DNA of 64,000 nucleotides, taken from positions 1 through 64,000 of the forward strand of contig JAJDCO010000089.1 in assembly GCA_029260795.1 (NCBI GenBank), written 5' to 3'. The translations under genes and the position numbers were made by a program. This stretch comes from Planctomycetota bacterium (GTDB lineage Bacteria; Planctomycetota; OFTM77). Shown one piece after another: positions 44,989-53,824 of this stretch. The notes beneath the pieces were generated by a model, which saw only the letters and a list, made by a program, of their open reading frames with translations, ran no database searches and was not told where the DNA came from. Each line of letters opens with the position of its first letter. The stretch's first letter is position 1.

Positions 44989-45294
44989 ATGCCGTTCATG
45001 TTGACGACCTTGGCCGCGGTGGCGGGCTGCCAACTCGTTCAGGCCCTCGTGCTTTGGTACCGCCGGCGCCGTGGCCTGGGTCCGTGGCCGGTCGTCTCGC
45101 GCAAGATCTTGCCAAAGCTGATGATCTCGATGGCCTTCGCGACGGCCATCGGGACGATCGGCTTCCTCGGCTGGGCGACCGGGTGGCTGCCGGACTTCTT
45201 GTGGATGCTGCTGTACGGCACCGGAGCGATTCAGCTCGGCGCGGTCTTCGCCGCCCTGCAAGCGCTGGCACAAAGCGCGCCGGAAGATCAGTGA
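44989..45294 (+). CDS. small membrane protein (101 residues)
   Basis: Reads MPFMLTTLAAVAGCQLVQAL, a basic loop WYRRRRGLGPWPVVSRKILP, then two further hydrophobic stretches (LMISMAFATAIGTIGFLGWA and LPDFLWMLLYGTGAIQLGAV). Three membrane helices are likely. Family not recognised. It precedes the threonine operon on the same strand, with 345 bases between, so co-transcription is doubtful. Confidence 0.55.
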   Translation: MPFMLTTLAAVAGCQLVQALVLWYRRRRGLGPWPVVSRKILPKLMISMAFATAIGTIGFLGWATGWLPDFLWMLLYGTGAIQLGAVFAALQALAQSAPEDQ

Positions 45295-45639
45295 GCGCAA
45301 AATAGACACGGGAACGGAAGCCGCAGCTCGCGCTTCGTGACCGTGTCGATCGATGGCCGACCCGTCGCATGATTGAACAGCGTCGCACAAGAGAGCGGGA
45401 GTCCGGGCTGCTCGACCGGACTCGCTCGTTCGGTTGAGCACGGACAACGCACATCGGCCCGCTGACACGAGCACTCTCCCAACCCCCCTCGCCACGGATT
45501 CCCTTCCGCGACACTGACGCGTACTGCCCGGCTCGACCTCGGTTATAGTTCCCCTGAGCTCTCGGCCCTCGTGAGCGGGAGAGTGCCGGCCATCGACGAG
45601 GCCGCTGCGCCCCGAACCAGCTCCCGGTGGAATCATGGA
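45295..45639. other. intergenic region upstream of the threonine operon
   Basis: 345 bases with no convincing gene. TTATAGT at about 45543-45549 could be a -10 element for thrA. I looked for a threonine/isoleucine leader peptide with repeated Thr or Ile codons followed by a terminator and did not see one. Confidence 0.35.
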
Positions 45640-48174
45640 ATGACACGGACCGAGGTCCACAAGTTCGGAGGCACCAGCGTCGCCGACGCATCGTGCCTCG
45701 CGCGCGTGGCGAGCTTGATCGCAGAGCGGGCGGAAGAGTCGGTGCGCCTCGTCGTCGTGCCATCGGCGATGGCCGGCGTGACGGATCGACTCGTCGAGCT
45801 CGGTCGCCACGCCGTCGCCAACGATCGTGAGCAGGTCGACCGGCGGATCACCGAGCTGCGAGCCCGGCACCTCGAGGTCCTCAGGAAGGTCTCTACGGAA
45901 GTGACGGAGGGAGTGGCTGCCAGAATCGAGTCCCATCTCCTCGCCCTCGAAGAGCTCACCCACGCGCTCGGTCAGCTGGGTGAGCTCTCGCTCCGGAGCC
46001 GAGACCGCCTCCTGTCCATTGGGGAGAAGCTCTCGGCGCCGATCGTCGCGCTCGCACTCGAAGCACGCGGCCTCTCGGCGGTTGCTCTCGAAGCCGACAC
46101 GTTTCTCGAGACCGACGATCACTTCGGCGAGGCGCAGCCGCTGCTCCAAGAAGGGCGCGCCCGTATTCGAGCGGCGATCTCCCCCCATCTCGATCAAGGT
46201 CGCGTCACGGTGGTCACCGGGTACTGCGGCTGCGCTCCGGACGGGGCCACCACGACCCTCGGGCGCGGAGGCTCGGACCTGTCGGCGACGGTCATCGCGG
46301 CGGCCTTGCCGGCCGACGAGGTGACGATCTGGACCGACGTCGACGGCGTGGCGACGGCCGATCCTCGGGTCGTGGCCGAGGCGCAGGTGATCCCGCATCT
46401 CAACTACCGCGAAGCGGCCGAGATGTCGTACTACGGCGCGAAGGTGCTCCACCAACGCAGCATGATTCCCGCCGTGGCGATGAACCTGCCCGTCCGCACG
46501 CGCAACTCGTTTCGACCCGAGATCGAGGGAACGCTCCTCGACGGCCGCTTCACACCCGGCTCGCATCCGGTCAAAGCCATCACCTCGATCCACGGGCAAG
46601 CGCTCGTGTCGGTCGAAGGGAAAGGCATGGCGGGCGTGCCGGGAATGGCCGCCCGAGTCTTCCGCACCCTCGCCGACCGGGGCATCTCCGTCACGATGAT
46701 CAGTCAATCGAGCTCGGAGGCGTCGATCTGCTTCGCGGTGCCCGCTGAGCAAGGGGACGCGGCGGAGATGGCCCTGAAGCGGGAGCTCCGCCCGGAGCTG
46801 GCCCGCGGCAACGTCGAGGAGATCGACGTCTCGAGCCGGATCGGTCTGGTGGCGGCGGTCGGGCTCGGCATGGCACACACGCCGGGCATCGCGGCGCGCG
46901 TCTTCGGAGCACTCGCTCGACGCCGGCTCAACATTCTCGCGATCGCCCAAGGATCTTCCGAGCTCAACATCTCCTTGGCGCTCGAGGAATCCGACATCCC
47001 GATCGCGGTGCGGGCGCTTCACGAGGAGTTCGGGCTCCACCGCATCGACACCGGCGACGACACGGGTGAACGATTCGACCTCCTCCTCTTCGGCACCGGA
47101 AAGATCGGTCGGGCGGTCGCGAGGCTCCTGATGGGGCGCTCCCAATACATCGAGAGACGCTTCGGGCTCGAGCCGCGAATCGTCGCACTCGCCGATCGCA
47201 GCGGCTTCTTCTTCGAGCCCCGCGGGATCGCCAACTCACAGATCGAGAGCCTTCTCGAGGGGAAGGTGAAAGGCGAATCGCTGCATTCCCGTGGAGCACT
47301 CCCGCTCCCGAATCCCAAGCACCTCGTCGAAACCGCGCTGCAGTATCGATTGGTCCATCCCATCTTGGTCGACCTCTCCGACGCCGACGATTCCGGAGAG
47401 GCCTTTCGCTTCGCCCTCGAGCGAGGCTGCGATGTCGTCAGTGCGAATAAGAAACCCCTCGCGGGCGACCCCGAAGAGTTCGCGGCGATCCAGGAAGCGG
47501 CCGCCCACAACGATCGGTTGCTCCGCGCCGAGGCGACGGTCGGCGCCGGTCTTCCCGTCATCGGCACGGTCGAGATGCTCCTCGCCTCGGGTGACCGAAT
47601 CCGCAGTATCGAGGGCTGCTTGTCAGGCACGCTCGCTTTCTTGATGGAGCAGCTCGAGAACGGCCAGCGATTCTCGGAGGCCGTGCGCCTCGCCGCCGAG
47701 CGCGGCTACACCGAGCCCGACCCGGCCGACGATCTCTCTGGATGGGACGTGATGCGCAAGGCCACGATCCTGGCGCGGTGGACGGGTCTCCTGGAGGTGG
47801 GAGCCTCGAACGTTCCAGAGGGATTGGTCGGCGACGAGCTTCGCGGCTTGCCTCGCAACGAGCTGTTCGAGGAGCTGAAGCAGTTCGATGCGCCCCTCGC
47901 CGAGCGCGTCGAGGACGCGCGTCGCCGTGAGTGCGTGATGCGCTACGTCGCCCGGGTGGAGCCCGGCCATCTGGAGGTCGGTCCTCGGCCCGTGCCTCGG
48001 AGCTCCCCGCTCGGTCAGCTGCAAGGAGCAGACAACATGATCGTCATCGTCTCCGAGCACTATCGGGAGCGACCGCTCGTCGTCCGAGGCCCCGGCGCCG
48101 GCATCGATGTCACCGCTCAGGGGGTCCTCGCCGACATCCTCCGAATCGCGGCCGAACGGAGCCGTGGACGATGA
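45640..48174 (+). CDS. thrA: bifunctional aspartate kinase / homoserine dehydrogenase
   Basis: An 844-residue fusion that performs the first and third steps of threonine synthesis. Residues 1-300 are aspartokinase (VHKFGGTSVADASCLARV, TLGRGGSDLSATVIAAAL, WTDVDGVATADPR). Residues 305-460 hold two ACT-type regulatory units (VSVEGKGMAGVPGMAARVF, VGLGMAHTPGIAARVFGALA), which predict feedback inhibition. Residues 470-844 are homoserine dehydrogenase (LLLFGTGKIGRAVARLL, VVSANKKPLA, EATVGAGLPVIGT, GCLSGTLAFLMEQL, GYTEPDPADDLSGWDVMRK). ATG 45640 is preferred because KFGGTS begins within ten residues. It is the first gene of thrA-thrB-thrC. Confidence 0.95.
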   Translation: MTRTEVHKFGGTSVADASCLARVASLIAERAEESVRLVVVPSAMAGVTDRLVELGRHAVANDREQVDRRITELRARHLEVLRKVSTEVTEGVAARIESHLLALEELTHALGQLGELSLRSRDRLLSIGEKLSAPIVALALEARGLSAVALEADTFLETDDHFGEAQPLLQEGRARIRAAISPHLDQGRVTVVTGYCGCAPDGATTTLGRGGSDLSATVIAAALPADEVTIWTDVDGVATADPRVVAEAQVIPHLNYREAAEMSYYGAKVLHQRSMIPAVAMNLPVRTRNSFRPEIEGTLLDGRFTPGSHPVKAITSIHGQALVSVEGKGMAGVPGMAARVFRTLADRGISVTMISQSSSEASICFAVPAEQGDAAEMALKRELRPELARGNVEEIDVSSRIGLVAAVGLGMAHTPGIAARVFGALARRRLNILAIAQGSSELNISLALEESDIPIAVRALHEEFGLHRIDTGDDTGERFDLLLFGTGKIGRAVARLLMGRSQYIERRFGLEPRIVALADRSGFFFEPRGIANSQIESLLEGKVKGESLHSRGALPLPNPKHLVETALQYRLVHPILVDLSDADDSGEAFRFALERGCDVVSANKKPLAGDPEEFAAIQEAAAHNDRLLRAEATVGAGLPVIGTVEMLLASGDRIRSIEGCLSGTLAFLMEQLENGQRFSEAVRLAAERGYTEPDPADDLSGWDVMRKATILARWTGLLEVGASNVPEGLVGDELRGLPRNELFEELKQFDAPLAERVEDARRRECVMRYVARVEPGHLEVGPRPVPRSSPLGQLQGADNMIVIVSEHYRERPLVVRGPGAGIDVTAQGVLADILRIAAERSRGR

Positions 48175-48225
48175 ACGGCCGTGGAGCACCGACTTCCGCC
48201 GGCATTCCCAGATGAGGACCTGACC

Positions 48226-49155
48226 GTGTTGCACGACACCATTCGGGCCTTCGCGCCCGCGACCATCGCCAATCTCGGTCCTGGCTTCGATCTGCTGGGT
48301 GCGGCCCTCGAGCGCCCGGGAGACACGGTCACGGCGCGTCTCGTTGGGGAAGGCGGCGTTCGGCTGACCGGCATCGACGGTGACGACGGGCAGCTCGCCG
48401 GCGATCCCGACGGCAACACCGCCGTCGTCGCCGCTCGCGAGGTGCTCCGGCGCACGGGCCGCGACGTAGGCGTCGAGATGCACCTCGAGAAGGGCATTCC
48501 GATCGGCTCGGGGTTGGGCAGCTCAGCGGCGAGCGCGGCAGCGGCCGCCTTGGCCGTGAACCGGTTGTTGGGGAACCCCCTGCGCAAGATCGAGCTCGTC
48601 CCCGCCTGCATCGAAGCGGAGGCGAGCGTCTCCGGGCGCCACGCCGACAACGTCGCGCCCGCCGTGCTCGGCGGCTTGATCCTCGTCCGCTCCCTGGAAC
48701 CGTTGGATATCATCCGCTTGCCCGTGCCCGAGGGGCTCTCGTTTGCCGTCGTCACGCCGCGGTACGCCTTGTCGACCCGGGAAGCCCGTTCCGTGCTGCC
48801 GGATCACGTGCCACTGTCAGCACACGTCACCAACGCCGCGAACGTCGCCGGAATCCTGTGCGCCCTGCACTCGGGCGACCTCGGATTGCTGTCCCGAAGC
48901 ATGGTCGACTCGATCGTCGAACCCTCGCGGCTGCCGTTGATCCCGGGCGGCGAAGCCGTGATTCGGGCTGCTCGCGACGCGGGGGCCCTCGCCAGCTCGA
49001 TCAGCGGAGCCGGGCCATCGATCTTCGCGCTCGCTCACTCTCCCACCCTCGCCCGGGATATCGCGACGGTGATGGTCGAGGCCTTTCAGAGTGCCGGACA
49101 CGACGCCGAGGCGGTGATCTCACCCGCTGATTGCCCGGGAGCCCGCAAACGATGA
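48226..49155 (+). CDS. thrB: homoserine kinase
   Basis: GHMP-family kinase that phosphorylates homoserine. The 309-residue protein shows RAFAPATIANLGPGFD at the N-terminus, the ATP loop GIPIGSGLGSSAASAAA, SGRHADNVAPAVLGGL, and SSISGAGPSIFAL near the end. GTG 48226 is chosen because GAGG (48214-48217) is well spaced and homologues start just before the APAT-ANLGPGFD block; GTG 48181, 6 bases after the thrA stop, is the longer alternative. The stop overlaps the thrC ATG. Confidence 0.93.
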   Translation: MLHDTIRAFAPATIANLGPGFDLLGAALERPGDTVTARLVGEGGVRLTGIDGDDGQLAGDPDGNTAVVAAREVLRRTGRDVGVEMHLEKGIPIGSGLGSSAASAAAAALAVNRLLGNPLRKIELVPACIEAEASVSGRHADNVAPAVLGGLILVRSLEPLDIIRLPVPEGLSFAVVTPRYALSTREARSVLPDHVPLSAHVTNAANVAGILCALHSGDLGLLSRSMVDSIVEPSRLPLIPGGEAVIRAARDAGALASSISGAGPSIFALAHSPTLARDIATVMVEAFQSAGHDAEAVISPADCPGARKR

Positions 49156-50432
49156 CCCCCCGGTCCTGGAAGCTCGTCTGCCTCGATTGTGCGCGCGAGC
49201 ACGCGGGGCTCGAGGTGCGCTATCGCTGCGACTGCGGCGGCACCCTCGATGTCGTGCATGACCTCGAAGCGCTCCGGGGCGGCATCGACTTCGCCACGTT
49301 CGATCGCCGGCTCGTCTCGAAGGAGCCCGCGAATCGATCGGGCGTGTGGCGATTCCGCGAGCTGATCCTTCCCGTCGACGCGGAGGCTATCGCCACGCGC
49401 GGCGAAGGCAACACTGGGCTGTACGAGTCGAAGGCGGTCGCGAGCTACGTCGGGTTGTCTCGCGTGCAGCTCAAGCACGAGGGCGAGAACCCGACGGGAT
49501 CGTTCAAGGACCGTGGCATGTGCGTCGGCATCACGGTCGCGGGGTTGCTCGGCAAGCGCCGCGTCGCGTGTGCATCGACAGGCAACACCTCGGCCTCGAT
49601 GGCGTCCTACGCGGCCGGCCGCGGCCTGGAGGCGATCGTGTTCATCCCGGAGGGCAAGATCGCCTTCGGAAAGCTGAGTCAGGCCTTGGCCTACGGAGCG
49701 AAGACCATCCAGATCGAAGGCGACTTCGACGATGCGATGCGTCTGGTGCAGCAGGTCTGCGATCACGCCGACATCTACCTGCTCAACTCGATCAATCCGT
49801 TTCGCATCGAGGGTCAGAAGGCGATCGGATTCGAGCTCCTGCAGGACCGTGATTGGCAGGTCCCCGATTGGATCGTGCTTCCCGGCGGCAACCTGGGCAA
49901 CAACTCCGCACTCTCGAAGGGGCTGATGGAGCTGAAGGCGCTCGGCCTGATCGAGAAGCTCCCGCGCATCGCCGTGATCCAGGCGCACGGTGCCAACCCG
50001 CTCTATCGAGCCTTCTCCAGCGGGGAGCCCTTGCAGCCTCTCGAAGGCGTCGAGACGATCGCCACCGCGATCCGGATCGGGAACCCCGTCTCCGGGAAGA
50101 AGAGTCTCCGCGGTCTCGCCGCCTGCCACGGCGTCGTCGAGGAGGTGACCGACGACGAGATCCTCGAAGCGAAGGCCGTGGTCGACGCCGCCGGTATCGG
50201 AGCCGAGCCCGCCTCCTGCGCGACGGTCGCCGGCATGAGAAAGCTCGCCGCGAGTGGCGTGATCGACCGCGGTGCCGACGTCTGCGGCATTCTCACCGGC
50301 CACCTGCTCAAAGACCCCGACACCGTCGTGCGCTACCACCGAGGCGAGCTCGGCGAGCCATCGAGCAAGAGAAGAAACACTCTCATTCAGGTGGAGCCGA
50401 GCCTCGAGGCCATCCTGGCGGCGCTGGACTGA
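49152..50432 (+). CDS. thrC: threonine synthase
   Basis: PLP enzyme that converts O-phosphohomoserine to threonine. The 426-residue protein has a Cys cluster at the N-terminus (CLDC then YRCDCGG), typical of one threonine synthase group, the PLP Lys in NPTGSFKDRGM, ASTGNTSASMASYA, and the phosphate loop region LPGGNLGNNSAL. ATG 49152 overlaps the thrB stop (ATGA), so the operon is translationally coupled throughout. Together with thrB and thrA the whole branch from aspartyl phosphate to threonine is present except aspartate-semialdehyde dehydrogenase. Confidence 0.94.
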   Translation: MTPRSWKLVCLDCAREHAGLEVRYRCDCGGTLDVVHDLEALRGGIDFATFDRRLVSKEPANRSGVWRFRELILPVDAEAIATRGEGNTGLYESKAVASYVGLSRVQLKHEGENPTGSFKDRGMCVGITVAGLLGKRRVACASTGNTSASMASYAAGRGLEAIVFIPEGKIAFGKLSQALAYGAKTIQIEGDFDDAMRLVQQVCDHADIYLLNSINPFRIEGQKAIGFELLQDRDWQVPDWIVLPGGNLGNNSALSKGLMELKALGLIEKLPRIAVIQAHGANPLYRAFSSGEPLQPLEGVETIATAIRIGNPVSGKKSLRGLAACHGVVEEVTDDEILEAKAVVDAAGIGAEPASCATVAGMRKLAASGVIDRGADVCGILTGHLLKDPDTVVRYHRGELGEPSSKRRNTLIQVEPSLEAILAALD

Positions 50433-50442
50433 GCAAACTCAA

Positions 50443-50781
50443 CAGAGACGCGAACGGAAGGACGGCGGCAGCCGTTCGAGCGACACGCCGCATCGCCGAA
50501 GCGAGACGCGATGACCGGCGTTCCGCGAGAGAGTGGGCGCGATGGGTGCGCGAGCGTGAAACGCGACCGCTCTCTCATTCTTCGCGAGACAACGCGTCAG
50601 GGCCCGACTTGACCATTCGAGCCAAAAACGCCCCTCGTGATGGCCGCCGTTCGCGTCTCTGCTCCCAAGCGGAGCGCAAGACAGAGACGCGAACGGAAGG
50701 ACGGCGAAAGCCGTTCGAGCGACACGCCACATCGCCGAGGCGAGACGCGATGACCGGCGTTCCGCGAGAGAGTGGGCGCGA
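50443..50781 (+). repeat. 100-base direct repeat pair with internal 15-bp inverted repeat
   Basis: Copies at 50443-50542 and 50682-50781 both begin CAGAGACGCGAACGGAAGGA and end GAGAGAGTGGGCGCGA and differ at only a few positions. CCGTTCGCGTCTCTG (50648-50662) is an exact inverted partner of CAGAGACGCGAACGG at 50682-50696, giving a 15-bp stem with a 19-base loop just before copy two. The same 15-mer occurs at 32956-32970. The 524-base gap after thrC holds no gene. The stem could end the threonine transcript, but there is no T run. Confidence 0.85.
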
Positions 50782-50956
50782 GGCACGGCCGAACGCGGCA
50801 CACGCCCGGTCTCTCGTCCAACGACGGACACCACCCTACGCCCGGACCATTCGCATCGCACCCGAACGCCCATGGATGAATGCCATTCGCGGGTGTGTTC
50901 TGCTAGTCTGCCGAGTCGGGCGAGGAATCCAGGCAACCCGTGCGTAGGGACGATCG

Positions 50957-52105
50957 ATGATGCCAGCCGCAGTCTGCCTTTCTCTGCGCACGTCGGTGGT
51001 CGTCGCCCTTCTCATGCTCACTCTTCCGACCGCCGCTCAAGAGCAAGCCGCCAACGCGATCGACGCCCACAAGGTCGCATCCCAGTCCCTACAATCCCTG
51101 ATCTCCCTTCAGGAACCGACAGGGCTCTGGCGGTATGAAGGTCGCTATCGCATTGAGGGCGAGATCCCACTGACGTACGAGGTGGGTGGAACGTCGCTCG
51201 CCTGTCTGGCGATCTTCCATGGTGCCGACCCGGGAGACGAGAATGCCCAGGAGTCCCTCGACCGCGGGTTGGAGGCCATCCTCGCTCGGCTCGAAGACCC
51301 TCAAATGAAGCCGAGTCGCGAGCAACGCTACGACATGCGCGTGCTGGCTCAGGCCTATGCTCTCCTCCTCTTCTGCCATCTCGGAGAGAAGGCGCCCCCG
51401 ACTCACCGGAAGTCGATCACCGAATGGACCCCGCGCCTCGCCCAGGCCCTGGTCTTCGAGCAGATGAGAGACGGTGGCTGGAACTACCAAGGTCGACCGG
51501 TCCACGCCTCGTTCGTAACGGCTTCCGTCGTGCAGGCACTCTTGTGGGCTCGCCCTCGGATTGCGCAGAGCGCCACGGCGATTCCTCGTGAGGTCTTCTT
51601 GCGGGCTCGAGCAGCCCTGACGGCGAGCCGGACTCCGACCGGTGCCTTCCAGTACTTCGGCACGCGAAAAGGCATGCGATCTCCGGCGAACGCCGATCAT
51701 CCGGCCGGGTCGGCTGCACGCTCGGGCATCTGCGAGTCGATGTTGCTTCTGCTCGGAGGCGGATCGCGCGAGCGAGTCCTGCAGGCGATTGATGGCTTTC
51801 ATCGACACTGGGACGAGCTCGAAAAGCGCCGGCAGAAGTCCGGGACCCACGAAGGTCCCTTCCTGATCGCCCCGTACTACTTCTACTACGGCCATCGCTA
51901 CACCGCGCAAGCGATCGAGCTCCTTCCGAAACGCCTGCGAGAAGGAGAAAGACAGCGGCTTCACCGTGTCCTCATGAGGTCGCGCGGCGCCGACGGCACT
52001 TTCAACGACCGCGAGTTCACGCGCGCTCGCGCCTACGGCACGTCCATGGCCATCCTGACGCTGCTGGCAGATCAGGTCCCCTTGCCGCCAGCACTGGGTG
52101 ACTGA
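50957..52105 (+). CDS. secreted prenyltransferase/squalene-oxidase-like (alpha/alpha toroid) protein
   Basis: A 382-residue exported protein. Signal peptide ends LPTAAQ. The mature part has the repeated helical-pair pattern of terpene-cyclase-like toroids: LQSLISLQEPTGLWRYEGRY, YEVGGTSLACLAIFHGADP, QMRDGGWNYQGRP, SRTPTGAFQYFG and YGTSMAILTLLAD. The DGGWNYQGRP element is a QW-like motif, but catalytic DxDD is absent, so it is not a cyclase; such proteins are common and uncharacterised in planctomycetes. AGGGA precedes ATG 50957. Monocistronic after the repeat region. Confidence 0.8.
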   Translation: MMPAAVCLSLRTSVVVALLMLTLPTAAQEQAANAIDAHKVASQSLQSLISLQEPTGLWRYEGRYRIEGEIPLTYEVGGTSLACLAIFHGADPGDENAQESLDRGLEAILARLEDPQMKPSREQRYDMRVLAQAYALLLFCHLGEKAPPTHRKSITEWTPRLAQALVFEQMRDGGWNYQGRPVHASFVTASVVQALLWARPRIAQSATAIPREVFLRARAALTASRTPTGAFQYFGTRKGMRSPANADHPAGSAARSGICESMLLLLGGGSRERVLQAIDGFHRHWDELEKRRQKSGTHEGPFLIAPYYFYYGHRYTAQAIELLPKRLREGERQRLHRVLMRSRGADGTFNDREFTRARAYGTSMAILTLLADQVPLPPALGD

Positions 52106-52197
52106 AGGTCTGGTGGCTCATTTCGGATTGACACCTCGACGAGGCATCCGCGGTGGCTCGCGTCACCGTTTAGTGCATGCCGTTGCTCGCGCGCGAT

Positions 52198-53088
52198 CTA
52201 TTGCGATCCCTTCTTGGGTGGGATGATTGCTCGTACCTCGAGCCACTCGCGACAACGCTCGGGCCAGCTGCTCGTTCCCGCTTGTCCCGGCGCTAGCCCG
52301 ACGCCGTGGCGACCCTTTTCGTAGATGTGGAGCTCGGCCGGGACGCCGTGCTCGCGCAGGGCGAGGTAGTACTGAATGCTGTTCTCGGGCGGCACGCCGC
52401 GATCTTCGTTGGTGTGGAAGAGGAACGTCGGCGGCGTGTCCTTCGTGACCCGCTTCTGGAGGCTCATGGCTTCAAGCTGCTCCTCGGTCGCCTCCGGACC
52501 CAGCAGGTTTCGCCCCGAGCCGACGTGGCCGTGGGGCTTTCGAAACATGATCACGGGATAGCAGAGGATCGCGAAGTCGGGACGCGAGCTCACGCGCTCG
52601 ACCGGATCCTCCGCTGCGGCATCACCCGCCTCGAACAGCGTCGAGGCGCTGGCGGCGAGGTGCCCGCCGGCCGAGAAGCCGAGGACGCCGATGCGGGCGG
52701 GGTCGATCGAATGCGCGGCGGCCCGAGCGCGGACGGTGCGCAGAGCTCGTCGCACGTCTTGGAGCGGCGCCGGATGACGGTAGCGCGGCCCCAGCCGATA
52801 CTCGAGCACGATCGCGGTCACTCCAAAGTCGTTCAGCCACTCGCCGATCTGCTTGCCTTCGTGACCCATGGCGAGATGCCCGTAGCCCCCGCCCGGACAG
52901 ACGACGATCGCGGCGCCGTTGCCGGTCTCCGGCACATGCCAGGTGATCATCGGTCGATCCTTGTCCGTGCTACCGAGCGCTCCAGGCGCCCCGTCAGGCC
53001 AGAGCGGCTCGCGCACGGGCTCCTGGGCCAGACTCGCTTCGGCGAGACACGAGACGATCATCCAAACGTAGGCGAGCTTCACGTTCAT
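52198..53088 (-). CDS. exported alpha/beta hydrolase (acetylxylan-esterase/BD-FAE-like)
   Basis: A 296-residue exported esterase of the family found with xylan- and pectin-degrading genes. Signal peptide ends ASLAQ. Motifs are VVCPGGGYGHLAMGHEG (HGGG-type oxyanion region), VLGFSAGGHLAAS with the nucleophile Ser, HTNEDRGVPPENS with the acid Asp, and KGRHGVGL with the His. PLWPDGAPGALG at the mature N-terminus is typical of this group. ATG 53088 has AAGGAG a few bases upstream. Deacetylation of plant polysaccharide would fit with the pentose operon at 88-3564, but that link is inference across 50 kb. Confidence 0.85.
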   Translation of the reverse strand: MNVKLAYVWMIVSCLAEASLAQEPVREPLWPDGAPGALGSTDKDRPMITWHVPETGNGAAIVVCPGGGYGHLAMGHEGKQIGEWLNDFGVTAIVLEYRLGPRYRHPAPLQDVRRALRTVRARAAAHSIDPARIGVLGFSAGGHLAASASTLFEAGDAAAEDPVERVSSRPDFAILCYPVIMFRKPHGHVGSGRNLLGPEATEEQLEAMSLQKRVTKDTPPTFLFHTNEDRGVPPENSIQYYLALREHGVPAELHIYEKGRHGVGLAPGQAGTSSWPERCREWLEVRAIIPPKKGSQ

Positions 53089-53271
53089 CGGCGGCTCCTT
53101 CGGTGAGGGGCGGACATCGTGCTCCTCAGGGTAGCGATCGGCGGTCGCCTTCTCCACGAACCGCTAGCCGGTCTTGCCCGGAACGATTCGCAGTGCGTCT
53201 TGGAGTTCTCCGACAGCCGTCCGAATGCGACCTCGAGCGTCGCGCTTTCGAAAATGTGCACGACACACACA

Positions 53272-53627
53272 ATGGAGCTGCCCGAGCTCCAGAGCAGCAA
53301 CGTGCTCGTCGAGGTGAGCGGCGGTGGCCTGGCGCGAGCGCGGGCCTACTACGCCAACGCCCTCGAGGTGGAGATGGAGCGAAGGCTACGGCCAGCATCG
53401 GTGCTCCACGAGGAATCGGAGAAGCTGGTGGGCACAATCTCCGTCAAGGTCGACGCCCGGCCAACGGCGCGGTCCAGCTCTACAAGGACGGCACCGACTT
53501 GCGCGACCGTTTCGACGGCGCGTCCCTGAGCACCCGCGACCTGGACCCGGCTTCGAGGTTCTCGAACCTGGTGATGAGCGAGAGTGACGGCGCCGTCGTC
53601 CGCGAGGCGAGGCCGCCCGAGCGCTAA
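53272..53627 (+). pseudogene. hypothetical gene with probable frameshift
   Basis: From ATG 53272 one frame reads MELPELQSSNVLVEVSGGGL then ARAYYANALEVEMERRL to about 53458, after which it degrades. The +1-shifted frame continues sensibly as NGAVQLYKDGTDLRDRFDGA and ends at TAA 53625-53627. A one-base change near 53460 (GCCCGGCC) would unite them into about 118 codons. Family not recognised; the first half faintly recalls a glyoxalase-like fold. It lies in the 736-base gap before the giant gene. Confidence 0.3.
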
Positions 53628-53824
53628 GACGGCCGAGCCCCGGGGGCGGGGACGAGACGCAGCGGCCGGAACCAACCGGCGAGGCTGTCCGGAGCGGCGT
53701 TCGGGACCAGATTTCATTTCCGCGACCCGCAGCACGCGTGTTTACTTGGGCTCGACGGCACCGTCTCGCGGTTGGCCGACGGCTGACTATGACCCGCCTT
53801 TCGAGCTGCGGAGGAACCCGAATC

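Noticed and set aside
45288..45482. 64-codon minus-strand frame with seven Cys and a TTG start
   Set aside because: Cys spacing is suggestive, but there is no homologue I can name and it overlaps the end of the small membrane protein gene; evidence too weak to list.
45295..45639. Threonine attenuator leader peptide upstream of thrA
   Set aside because: No short frame with Thr/Ile codon runs and no paired terminator/antiterminator hairpins were seen.
44857..47145. 762-codon open frame on the minus strand opposite thrA
   Set aside because: Composition is Arg/Asp/Gly/His-rich with no domain; it is the antisense shadow of a GC-rich codon pattern in an undoubted thrA gene.
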